A stretch of DNA of 64,000 bases. It comes from Azospirillum sp. (GTDB taxonomy: Bacteria > Pseudomonadota > Alphaproteobacteria > Azospirillales > Azospirillaceae). Each line of letters starts with the position of its first letter. Positions within the stretch are counted from its first letter, which is position 1. A program made the translations under genes and the position numbers. The stretch lies in NCBI GenBank assembly GCA_027486405.1, contig JAIXPD010000052.1, positions 56,740-120,739 of the forward strand, given 5' to 3'. The notes beneath the pieces were generated by a model that made no database searches, was not told the DNA's origin, and saw nothing but the letters and a program-made list of their open reading frames with translations. Positions 1 through 8,900 of the stretch are shown in pieces.

Positions 1-270
1 ACCGCCCGTGTCGACGGTGCCTTGATCGGCGTCGCCCGTTCGATCACCGACTTCGTCTATTGCTGCTACCTGTCCGATCTCGCGGTTGACCGCGCGTTCC
101 AGGGGCGGGGAATCGGCAAGGAGCTGATGCGCCGCACCCGCGACGCAATGGGCGAAGGAACGATGTGCCTGCTGCTGTCGGCCCCCAAGGCCATCAGCTT
201 TTACGAGGACGCCGGGTTGAAGCGGCACGAACAGGCCTTCCTGTTCACCGATCTGCCCCCGGCCCCCTGA
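1..270 (+). CDS. GNAT-family N-acetyltransferase (5'-truncated by window edge)
   Basis: Only the C-terminal 89 residues lie in the window; the reading frame is open from base 1, so the start is upstream. The visible part carries the acetyl-CoA binding motif A of GNAT enzymes (FQGRGIGKELM, with the Q-x-x-G-x-G pattern). It is followed by the FYEDAGL stretch typical of motif B, where the family has a conserved Tyr. The product would transfer an acetyl group from acetyl-CoA to an amine. The substrate cannot be told from this fragment. Confidence 0.85.
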   Translation, partial: TARVDGALIGVARSITDFVYCCYLSDLAVDRAFQGRGIGKELMRRTRDAMGEGTMCLLLSAPKAISFYEDAGLKRHEQAFLFTDLPPAP

Positions 271-442
271 GCGATCACAGTCTGAACAACCACACACGCG
301 AACCGCTGAACGAAGCGGCCTGACCTCACGGCCAGGCCCTTCCAGCCATCGACAGCCGACCGGCGGCCAACCGGCGGGATGATCCCGCCGGAACACGCGC
401 GGCTGGCCGATTCACGCCCTGCCCTTCCTTTGCGGAGCCGTC

Positions 443-1414
443 ATGACCGACCTTGCCATTTCCTACGCCGATGTTGTGGCGGCGGCGGACCGCATCTCCG
501 GCATCGCCCACCGCACGCCGGTGATGACCTCCACCACCGCCGACGCCCAAAGCGGCGCGCGGCTGTTCTTCAAATGCGAGAATTTCCAGCGGACCGGCGC
601 GTTCAAGATCCGGGGAGCCGCCAACGCCATCGCCCAATTGCCCGCCGATCGGCGCGCGGCCGGGGTCGTCGCCTTTTCCTCCGGCAACCACGCCCAGGCC
701 ATCGCGCTGGCGGCCCGGTTGCAGGGGGTGACGTCGGTCATCGTGATGCCGCAGGACGCGCCCGAATCCAAGATCGCCGCCACCCGCGCCTATGGCGGCG
801 AGGTGGTGCTGTACGACCGTTACGCCGGTCCGGCGGACCCGGTGGCCAACCGGCTGGTGGAAGAACGCGGGGCCACCCTGCTGCCGCCCTTCGACCATCC
901 GCACATCATGGCCGGGCAAGGCACGGCGGTGAAGGAACTGATCGAGGAGGTCGGGCCGCTCGACGTCATCCTGGTCCCCACCAGCGGCGGCGGACTGCTG
1001 TCCGGCGCAGCGGTGACGGCGCAAGCGCTGTCCCCCGGTTGCCGGGTGATCGGGGTGGAGCCGGAGGCCGGCAACGACGCGCAGCAAAGCCTGCGCAGCG
1101 GTCGCATCGTCCGCATCGACGCGCCGCGCACCATCGCCGACGGCGCGCAGAGCCGCTGCGTCGGCCAACTCACCTTCCCGGTGATGCAACGGCTGGTGTC
1201 GGACATCGTCACCGCCACCGACGACGAACTGGTTGAAACCATGGGCTTCTTCGCCCGCAGCATGAAAATCCTGGTGGAGCCGACCGGCTGCCTGGGCGCG
1301 GCGGTGGCCCTGGGCCGCAAGATCGATCTGGCGGGCCAGCGGGTCGGCGTCGTGCTGACCGGCGGCAACGTCGATCTGTCGCGCTTCGCCACGCTGGTGC
1401 ACGCGGCGGCCTGA
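443..1414 (+). CDS. Threonine dehydratase / serine racemase-like PLP enzyme
   Basis: This 323-residue protein is a fold-type II PLP-dependent enzyme of the threonine ammonia-lyase/serine racemase group. The PLP-binding lysine is K55 in GAFKIRGA. SSGNHAQA (about residues 83-90) binds the substrate carboxylate, and the glycine loop SGGG (about 181-184) holds the cofactor phosphate. There is no C-terminal ACT domain, so it is the short, catabolic or non-allosteric type, not the IlvA biosynthetic type. A GGAG ribosome site sits five bases before the ATG. Threonine dehydratase, serine racemase and threo-3-hydroxyaspartate ammonia-lyase cannot be separated by motif. The next gene follows at 52 bp on the same strand, so the two may be cotranscribed. 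Confidence 0.85.
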   Translation: MTDLAISYADVVAAADRISGIAHRTPVMTSTTADAQSGARLFFKCENFQRTGAFKIRGAANAIAQLPADRRAAGVVAFSSGNHAQAIALAARLQGVTSVIVMPQDAPESKIAATRAYGGEVVLYDRYAGPADPVANRLVEERGATLLPPFDHPHIMAGQGTAVKELIEEVGPLDVILVPTSGGGLLSGAAVTAQALSPGCRVIGVEPEAGNDAQQSLRSGRIVRIDAPRTIADGAQSRCVGQLTFPVMQRLVSDIVTATDDELVETMGFFARSMKILVEPTGCLGAAVALGRKIDLAGQRVGVVLTGGNVDLSRFATLVHAAA

Positions 1415-1466
1415 CCGCGCCCCGTCCTTCCCCCTTTTTTCCCATCGCCCCTTCAGGGAGCCACCC

Positions 1467-2258
1467 ATGCGCTTACCCATCTATCAGGTTGATGCCTTCA
1501 CCGACCGCGTGTTCGCGGGCAACCCGGCGGCGGTCGTGCCGTTGGACCAGTGGCTGCCCGACGACCAGCTTCTCGCCATCGCGGCGGAAAACAACCTGTC
1601 GGAGACCGCCTTCTTCGTCCGGCACGAGGATGTGTTTGAAATCCGCTGGTTCACCCCGGCGGTTGAGGTGGAGTTGTGCGGTCACGCCACGCTCGCCACC
1701 TCCTTCGTCATCGCCACCCTGCTGGAACCGGGGCGGACGCGGATGGATTACCTGACCCGCCAGGCCGGGACCCTGACGGTGACGCGCGAGGGCGATGTCT
1801 TCACCCTGGATTTTCCCTGCCGCCCGCCGGTCCCGACCGACGATCCCCTGCCCGCCCTGCGCGCCGCGCTCGGCGGTCCCGTGCCGGAGGCCATCTTTGA
1901 CGGGCGCGATTATCTGGTCGTGTACCGCAGCGAGGAGGAGGTGCGCGCGCTGACCCCCGACATGATGGCGCTGGCCAAGATCGACACACACGCGGTGTGC
2001 GTCACCGCGCCGGGCCGCGACGGGGTGGATTTCGTCTCCCGCCTGTTCGCCCCGGCCCAGGGCATCCCGGAGGATCCCGTCACCGGCTCCACCCACTGCA
2101 CGCTGATTCCCTATTGGGCGGAACGGCTGGGCAAGACCACGCTGGTCGCGCGGCAGGTGTCGGCCCGTGGCGGCGATCTGGCCTGCGCGCTGGCGGGCGA
2201 CCGGGTGACAATCGGCGGCAAGGGCGTGCTGTATCTGGAAGGCACGATCACCGTCTGA
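1467..2258 (+). CDS. PhzF-family isomerase/epimerase
   Basis: The 263-residue product matches the PhzF (phenazine biosynthesis-like) family, which has the diaminopimelate epimerase fold. The N-terminus [16 protein letters not shown], the general-base glutamate in NNLSETAFF and the GHATLA segment are family hallmarks. [10 protein letters not shown] near residue 203 marks the second lobe. No other phenazine genes are nearby, so a role in phenazine synthesis is not supported; many such proteins are of unknown substrate. A GGGAG ribosome site precedes the ATG. Its position after a PLP amino-acid enzyme suggests an amino-acid-related substrate, which is inference only. Confidence 0.88.
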   Translation: MRLPIYQVDAFTDRVFAGNPAAVVPLDQWLPDDQLLAIAAENNLSETAFFVRHEDVFEIRWFTPAVEVELCGHATLATSFVIATLLEPGRTRMDYLTRQAGTLTVTREGDVFTLDFPCRPPVPTDDPLPALRAALGGPVPEAIFDGRDYLVVYRSEEEVRALTPDMMALAKIDTHAVCVTAPGRDGVDFVSRLFAPAQGIPEDPVTGSTHCTLIPYWAERLGKTTLVARQVSARGGDLACALAGDRVTIGGKGVLYLEGTITV

Positions 2259-2416
2259 CCGGGTGGCAAGGTCGGGCCGCAAAGCCGGCCAGTCCGGGAG
2301 GGTCGGCAATACCCAATCGCAGCGCTGCGATTTGTGCGGTGGGAATCCGGGGGCGAACGCGGTATGACTGGCCGCTTGTTCGTCCCCGTTCCCGTTCGAC
2401 CTTGCCGGAAACCGTC

Positions 2417-4510
2417 ATGCTGACCGCCCCCCACCTGTTCGCCCACCGTCCCGACCGGAGCGTGCGCCCGAAGCCCGCGCCGTTCCTGCCGATGTCGCGG
2501 GCGGAGATGGACCGGCTGGGCTGGGACCAGTGCGACGTCATCATCGTCACCGGCGACGCCTATGTCGATCACCCCAGCTTTGGCATGGCGATCATCGGGC
2601 GGCTGCTGGAATCGCAGGGCCTGCGCGTCGGCATCATCGCGCAACCGGATTGGAGCAGCGCCGACGCCTTCCGCGTTCTGGGCGCGCCACGCCTGTTCTG
2701 GGGCGTGACCGGCGGCAACATGGATTCGATGGTGAATCACTACACCGCCGACCGCCGCCTGCGCCACAACGACAGCTACACCCCCAACGACGAGGGCGGG
2801 AAGCGGCCAGACCGCGCCGTCACCGTCTACGCCCAACGCTGCCGCGAAGCCTTCAAGGGCATCCCCGTGGTGCTGGGCGGCATCGAAGCGTCCCTGCGCC
2901 GCATCGCCCAATACGACCATTGGAGCGAGAAGATACGCCGCTCCGTCCTGATGGATTCCAAGGCCGACATGCTGGTCTACGGCAACGCCGAACGCGCGAT
3001 CATCGAGATCGCGCAACGCGCGCTGGCCGGGGAATCGATCCGCGAGATGACCGACATTCGCGGCACCGCCATCATGCGCAGTGGTGTGCCGGAGGGTTGG
3101 ACCGAGATCGACAGCAGCTCCATCGACGACCCGACCGTCACCGTGTCGCCGCGCGCGCCGGGGGCCGACCGCATGGTGGTGCGCCTGCCCTCCTATGAGC
3201 AGGTCAGCGCCGACAAGGTGCTGTACGCCCACGCCAGCCGGATCCTGCACCAGGAAAGCAACCCCGGCAACGCCCGCGCCCTGATCCAGCGCCATGGCGA
3301 GCGCGAGGTGTGGCTGAACCCGCCGCCGATCCCGCTGGAAACCAACGAGATGGACGGGGTGTATGACCTCGCCTACGCCCGCGCGCCGCACCCGGTCTAT
3401 GGCGACGCGCGCATTCCGGCGTGGGAGATGATCCGCTTTTCGGTCAACATCATGCGCGGTTGCTTTGGCGGCTGCTCCTTCTGCTCGATCACCGAGCATG
3501 AGGGCCGGATCATCCAAAGCCGCTCCGAAGCCTCCATCCTGCGCGAGATCGAGCTGATCCGCGACAAGACCAAGGGCTTCACCGGCACGATTTCCGACAT
3601 GGGCGGGCCGACCGCCAACATGTATCGGCTGGCCTGCAAGGACAAGGAAACCGAATCGGTCTGCCGCCGCCCGTCCTGCGTCTTCCCCGACATCTGCAAG
3701 AATCTGAACACCGACCATTCCTCGCTGGTGCAGCTCTACCGCAAGGCGCGCGCCGTGCCGGGGGTGAAGAAAATCCACATCGCGTCCGGCCTGCGTTATG
3801 ACCTCGCGGTGCGGAATCCGGAATATGTGAAGGAACTCGTCACCCACCATGTCGGCGGCTATCTGAAGATCGCGCCCGAACACACCGAACCGGGGCCGCT
3901 GGGCAAGATGATGAAGCCCGGCATCGGGGCCTATGACGAGTTCAAGCGGATGTTCGACAAGGCCGCGAAGGAGGCCGGGAAAAAGCTCTACCTCATCCCC
4001 TATTTCATCGCCGCCCACCCCGGCACGACGGATGAGGACATGATGAATCTGGCCCTGTGGCTGAAACGGAACGGCTTCAAGGCCGATCAGGTGCAAACCT
4101 TCCTGCCCTCGCCGATGTCGCTGGCGACCGCCATGTACCACAGCGAACGCAACCCCCTGCGCCCGGTCCGCCGCACCGGGTCGGAGGAGGTGCAGACCGC
4201 CAAGGGCCTGCGCCAGCGCCGCCTGCACAAGGCGTTCCTGCGCTACCACGACCCGGACAACTGGCCGATCCTGCGCGACGCCCTGAAGGCGATGGGCCGC
4301 AGCGACCTGATCGGCCCGGGCGACCACCAACTCATCCCGGCGTGGCAGCCGGTGGGGGCGACCGCCAAGCCGCGCGAAACCGGACCGAAGGGCGGCGGCC
4401 TGAAAAGCACCGCGCAGGCCGGCAACGGCCCCAAGCCGGGCAGCAAGGGAACCACCTTCCTGACCCAGCAGGCGGGCAAGGGGCGGCGCAGCACCGGCCC
4501 GCGCCGCTGA
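2417..4510 (+). CDS. YgiQ-family radical SAM protein
   Basis: The 697-residue protein begins at the ATG at 2417 with [14 protein letters not shown]; the frame is open upstream, but that extension lacks family similarity. Residues C349, C353 and C356 (CFGGCSFC) form the CX3CX2C cluster motif of radical SAM enzymes. The N-terminal block, with [10 protein letters not shown] and [15 protein letters not shown], and the later [13 protein letters not shown] and [17 protein letters not shown] blocks are characteristic of YgiQ/UPF0313. It should bind a 4Fe-4S cluster and cleave SAM, but the physiological reaction is not known. The last ~70 residues are a basic, low-complexity Lys/Gly/Pro tail. It converges on the next gene through a strong hairpin. 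Confidence 0.93.
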   Translation: MLTAPHLFAHRPDRSVRPKPAPFLPMSRAEMDRLGWDQCDVIIVTGDAYVDHPSFGMAIIGRLLESQGLRVGIIAQPDWSSADAFRVLGAPRLFWGVTGGNMDSMVNHYTADRRLRHNDSYTPNDEGGKRPDRAVTVYAQRCREAFKGIPVVLGGIEASLRRIAQYDHWSEKIRRSVLMDSKADMLVYGNAERAIIEIAQRALAGESIREMTDIRGTAIMRSGVPEGWTEIDSSSIDDPTVTVSPRAPGADRMVVRLPSYEQVSADKVLYAHASRILHQESNPGNARALIQRHGEREVWLNPPPIPLETNEMDGVYDLAYARAPHPVYGDARIPAWEMIRFSVNIMRGCFGGCSFCSITEHEGRIIQSRSEASILREIELIRDKTKGFTGTISDMGGPTANMYRLACKDKETESVCRRPSCVFPDICKNLNTDHSSLVQLYRKARAVPGVKKIHIASGLRYDLAVRNPEYVKELVTHHVGGYLKIAPEHTEPGPLGKMMKPGIGAYDEFKRMFDKAAKEAGKKLYLIPYFIAAHPGTTDEDMMNLALWLKRNGFKADQVQTFLPSPMSLATAMYHSERNPLRPVRRTGSEEVQTAKGLRQRRLHKAFLRYHDPDNWPILRDALKAMGRSDLIGPGDHQLIPAWQPVGATAKPRETGPKGGGLKSTAQAGNGPKPGSKGTTFLTQQAGKGRRSTGPRR

Positions 4511-4522
4511 TCTCGACGTGCC

Positions 4523-4555
4523 CCCGACGGCGGCGGGAAACCGCCGCCCGTCGGG
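4523..4555. terminator. GC-rich hairpin between convergent genes
   Basis: A 14-bp arm at 4523-4536 pairs with 4541-4555 around a GAAA loop, with one bulged C. It lies just after the ygiQ stop and before the end of the convergent gene, so it may stop transcription from both sides. There is no T-tract, so it may act as an mRNA end stabiliser instead. Confidence 0.55.
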
Positions 4556-4580
4556 CGTGAAAGCGGTCAGGGCAAACCGG

Positions 4581-4997
4581 TCAGGGCGCGGAAATCACCA
4601 GGGTTTCGTAAGCGACCTCAACGCTTTCCACCGCCACCTCGTTGCCGTCCTCGGCGCTGGTGGCTTGCGCGCCCGTCCCGGTCAGGCTGGTCGCCACCGC
4701 GTTGCCCAGGGTCCAACGCAGCGTCGCCGCTCCGGTCGGGTCAAGCCGATCCACCAGAAGTGTGCAAGGGTCGGCACCGCCATCGCGCACCGACGCGGCC
4801 CAGGCCCGCGCGTCGTCGCCCGCAATCACCCCCTGAAGCAACGTCACCACCCCTGCGCCCGTTGGGGCCGAGCCGGGCAGGCCGACGACCAACCCGCGCG
4901 CGTCCTGAAACACCGGCTGCCCCGGAACCCCCGTCACCCGATAGCCACCGGTCGCCGCGCCGTCCTGCGCCTGGATCCCTTGCGTCTGGTTGGTCAT
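4581..4997 (-). CDS. Orphan small protein resembling phage T4 gp19-type tail tube proteins
   Basis: This 138-residue protein starts at the ATG at 4997 (MTNQTQGIQAQDG); a longer frame upstream overlaps the neighbouring FkbM gene and looks non-coding. The C-terminal half, with LRWTLGNAVATSLTG followed by NEVAVESVEVAYETL, resembles the end of the T4-gp19/TIGR02241 tail tube family. That family ends with a similar run of alternating hydrophobic residues. The resemblance is from memory of the family pattern and is moderate. No sheath, baseplate or other tail genes flank it, so it would be a stand-alone member. If the similarity is false, it is a hypothetical protein with no signal peptide or membrane segment. 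Confidence 0.5.
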   Translation of the reverse strand: MTNQTQGIQAQDGAATGGYRVTGVPGQPVFQDARGLVVGLPGSAPTGAGVVTLLQGVIAGDDARAWAASVRDGGADPCTLLVDRLDPTGAATLRWTLGNAVATSLTGTGAQATSAEDGNEVAVESVEVAYETLVISAP

Positions 4998-5085
4998 GAT
5001 CGCCCCATTTGCATCGCCAAGGTTGCAACGGTAGCGCAGAGGGGCCGGATCGGACAAGGATGCCACACACGATTGGCCCCAGGCT

Positions 5086-5967
5086 TCACCCCCCGGCAAA
5101 GCGCGGCGTGCAGGCGCGCCGACAGGGGTGTTCGTCGACGTCCAGCACCGGCAGCAGGCCGGACAGGCGGGCGTTGGCGGATTTGGGGATGCAGAGCAGG
5201 TTGATGCCCATGCCACGGGCGTGGATGCGGGTTCCGTCGTCGACGAAGCCGGTGGCGTAGAGCGGTTCGCTCACGCCGAAGACGTTCGCCGGGTTGTGGA
5301 AGGACGGCAGGAACCAATAGCACTCGTAATCCAGGCTGTGCAGCGTTTCCAACAGGTTGCGCGACTGGTCCAGCCGGTCGTTTTCCACATAGAGCGCCGG
5401 GCGGTGGGTGGCCAGCACGCCGCGCGCGCCGGTCAACACCTCGGCCTCCATCCCCTCCACGTCGATCTTGATGAAGCGCAGCTTGGGGTGGGTGAAGGCG
5501 GCGTCGAGGCGCTGGATCGGAACCGGGCGGTTGCCGGGCAGATCGGCCAGCGCCAGCGCGCCGTAATTGCCCTCCGCCTCCATCGCCACGTCGGCGATCA
5601 TCAGGGTTTCGTCGCGGGCACCCAGGCCGCCTTGAACGGCGTCCACCCAGGTCAGGCTGTTCAGGGCCAGATTGGCGCAGAGGGTTTGAAAGTTCAGCCG
5701 CACCGGCTCAAAGGCCAGCACCCGCCCGGTCGGGCCGACCATGCGGGCCAATGGGACGGTGTGCGCGCCGATGTTCGCACCGACATCGATCACCACGTCG
5801 CCGGGCCGCAGGAACTGACGGAACAGCGCCACCTCCTGCTCGAAATACTCGCCGTAATAGTCGAGCGAGCGTCCGACGATGGAATCATGGCGGTTGACCA
5901 GCATGTGGCCGTGGCGGGTGGCGATCAGGCGGTTGTCGCCGCGCTCGCCCAACAAATCCATCGTCAT
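5086..5967 (-). CDS. FkbM-family SAM-dependent methyltransferase
   Basis: The 293-residue protein has the SAM-binding motif I DVGANIGAHTVPLA (about residues 64-77). It also has the FIKIDVEGMEAEVLTGA block (about 160-180) that defines FkbM methyltransferases. These O-methylate sugars or glycan and natural-product hydroxyls. The start at 5967 is chosen because its ATG overlaps the TGA of the upstream glycosyltransferase fusion (ATGA), which implies translational coupling. A longer start inside the upstream gene is less likely. The context suggests methylation of a glycan built by the upstream enzyme, possibly on flagellin or the cell surface. That target is inference. Confidence 0.88.
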   Translation of the reverse strand: MTMDLLGERGDNRLIATRHGHMLVNRHDSIVGRSLDYYGEYFEQEVALFRQFLRPGDVVIDVGANIGAHTVPLARMVGPTGRVLAFEPVRLNFQTLCANLALNSLTWVDAVQGGLGARDETLMIADVAMEAEGNYGALALADLPGNRPVPIQRLDAAFTHPKLRFIKIDVEGMEAEVLTGARGVLATHRPALYVENDRLDQSRNLLETLHSLDYECYWFLPSFHNPANVFGVSEPLYATGFVDDGTRIHARGMGINLLCIPKSANARLSGLLPVLDVDEHPCRRACTPRFAGG

Positions 5968-8900
5968 TCCCGCTTCTCCGCTGGATGGGGGGCGCTCAAC
6001 AGCCGATCCACCTGATCGCACAGGTCGGTCGTCACGCACGGCCAATCATTGTCGCGCCGACCGATCCACCAATGCCACAGCCGATCCCGCTCCTCCACCA
6101 ACGCCCCGACATCCATGCGGCGCAGCAGATGGTCGAGGTTGTCGGCGTTCTCCGCCTGCCGGGCGGGGTCGTAGCTCCAGCACAAACGGGGGTTTCCGGC
6201 CCCGTCCCACCAATCCTCGTGACCGTAGGGGATGTGGCCCGCCGTCAGATACTCCCACATGTTGATCGGCCCGGTTTCCGAGAAGGAGGTGTTGCCGACG
6301 AAAAAGAAGTTCTTCAACAGGAAGCGGGCGAGGTCGTCGTTGCCCTTGTCGATGTAGGGGGCGATGGAGAAATCGCGGTTCTCGGCAAAGCCCAAACGGC
6401 GCAGCAGGGCGATGAGTTCGGCGGAATTCTTGCGCGGCCCGCCGTGATAGACCAGCATCCGCGCCCGGTCGGGCGGCGGTTCCGCGCCATACAGGCGGCT
6501 GAAGAACGCCTTGTCGATGGGGTGCGGGTGCAGCGACACCCGCCCGCCGGTCAACCCGCTCAGATGCTCCCAACAATCGGCCACGCGCGGATCCCGGTCG
6601 GCCACCCGCCGACGGGTGATGTCGTTCACCAGCACGATTCGGGCAAATTGGCCGTCCAACAGGCGGTAGGCGTCCGCCACCGGATCGAGCGGGGCGTCGT
6701 AACCAAAGCGGCGGAAGGCGGAAAAACGCCATTTGTCGCTGTCGAAATTGTCGTTGTCCAACACCACCGAGCGTTTCCAGCCGCCCAACGCCGGATGGGG
6801 CAAGAAGCTGACGAAGGCGTCCTGCCCGCGCAAGGGCGGCGGTTGGTCCCACGGCACGAAGGACACCCGGCCGCCGAACCGCTCCACCAAGGCCCGTGTG
6901 ACGAAGGACGACAATTGCGCGTGCCAATGGCGGTTGGCCGGATAGGCGTCGGGCAAAGCGGGGAAGCTGACCACCACCGCGCCGGAGCGGGCGGTCTGGC
7001 GCGGCGGCGGGGACGTCGGCTGGGGTGTTGGCTGGGGTGTTGGCGCGTCGTCCCAACCGGCGCGCGCCCGCAAAAACGCGGCGATGGAGTCCGCCGCCGC
7101 GTCGGGCGCGATGCCGGTGATGCAATGGGCCGCCGCCGCACGGCAGCCATCGCCGCAGGGGGCGGTGGCGCGGGGTGGTTGCAGCACCAGCGCCGCGTCG
7201 GACCAGGGGCGAAAACGCTCCGGCGCGTGGGGATTCAGCGGGTCGCCACCCTGAGGGTGGCAGGACAGCACGGCAACCGGCGTGCCGACCGCCGCCGCGA
7301 TGTGGGCCGGGCCGGAATCCATCGCCAGCACCGCGTCCACCGCCGCCAAAAGCGCGGTCAGGCCGCGCGGGTCGGTGGCCCCGGTCCGATCCCACAACGG
7401 GCAAAGCGAGGCCAGCGCCCGGGCCAGTTCCGCCGCCCGCGCCGCGTCCGTCGCCGCACCGACCAGCACAACGCCGCCAATCCCGGCCCGTTCCACCAGA
7501 CGCGCGACCAGCGCGGCCAACAGCGGAATCGGGTAGTTGCGGCGGTCGCTGGCCGTGGTCGGGGCGATGGCCAGCAGGCGGCGGGGTCGCTGGGTCCAGG
7601 GCGGGCGGGCGTCCGCACCGGTGGCCCTGCCCGCCAGTCCGCCGCGCGCGCGCTCCAGCTCCTCGGCGCTGGGGTACAGCTCCACCCCCTGGCCGGGATC
7701 CTGCCCGCCCAGCGCGGTGAGCAGGGCCAGCGCGCCCGCCACCTCGTGCCGGGCCGGACCGGCGGGCAGAGTGTGGGTGTAGGCGGCGTCAAAGCCCCGG
7801 TTGGCGTCGGCCTTCCACGGCGTGACCTGTTCGGAATGGGCCAGCCGGATCGGCGCGCGGCTGGCCGCCGCCAAGGTCGCCGCCCCGCCCTTGTCGAAAT
7901 CAACGCGCGCGGTCACGGCGATGTCGAACCCGGCGCGGAACGCCTCGGCGAAGCGTTGCAGATCGGCGGGGGTGCGACCCCGGAAATTCAACGCCCCGCC
8001 CGCGCCGTCGCCGGTCGGGCTGACCACCGCGTCCACATGCGGGCAGCCCTCGGTCAAGGGGACCACGGACGCGGACACCACCAGATGGATCGCCGCCTGC
8101 GGCGCGCTGGCCCGCAAGCCGCGCAGGAAGGGGGTGGACAGGACAAAATCCCCCAACTCGTCCAGCTTGATGACCAAAATGCGCGCCGCGCGCCGCAGCG
8201 CGTCCGCCGGGATGCCGGGCAAGGGGGGGGCAGGAAGGGAGGGAACGGCCACCGACGCGGCCATCGCCACAGCGTCCACGCTGAAGGCCACCGGCTCGTC
8301 CCCCGCGCACCAGCGCCGCCACGCGGTGCGGCAGGCGGATTCGACCGCGCGGGCGTAGCCCTGTTCGTCCATCAGGGGGGAGCGCGCCATCCGCCCGCGC
8401 AGATCGGCGCGCTGGGCGTCGAAGAACGCGCGGTCGGTCGCCAGCCGGACGCCCAGCGCGACGTAGGCGTCGTCGTGGTCGGCCACCAGCCCGTCCAGCC
8501 CGACCGCGCCGAGGAAGGACGCGCCCCAGCGCGAAATCATCGCCCGCCCGCTGCGGTTCAGCACCGGCACGCCCATCCACAGCGCGTCACAGATCGTCGT
8601 CCCGCCGTTGGCGAAGACGGGATCGAGCGCGACGTCGATGCGGGTGTAATCCTCATACGGGTCGGGGGTGAGGCCGCGCAACAGCAGCCGGTCCGCCCCC
8701 ACGCCCTGCGCGGCAAACGCGCTCAACAGCCGTTGGTCGAGCGCCCCGCCGCTGCCCAACCCCCGCCATTTCAACAGCAGCCGCGCGGCGGGAACCGCCC
8801 GCAACAGCCGCGCCCACAGGGCGATGGTGGCGTCGTTGACCTTGGTGATGTTGTTGAAGGAGCCGAAGGTGAACACCCCGTTGCGCTCCACCGGCGGGCG

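Noticed and set aside
1467..2258. PhzF gene as evidence of phenazine synthesis
   Set aside because: No phzA-G partners are present; the family is broad.
2111..4330. 739-codon frame antisense to ygiQ
   Set aside because: No recognisable motif; the plus strand has the radical SAM cysteines and family blocks.
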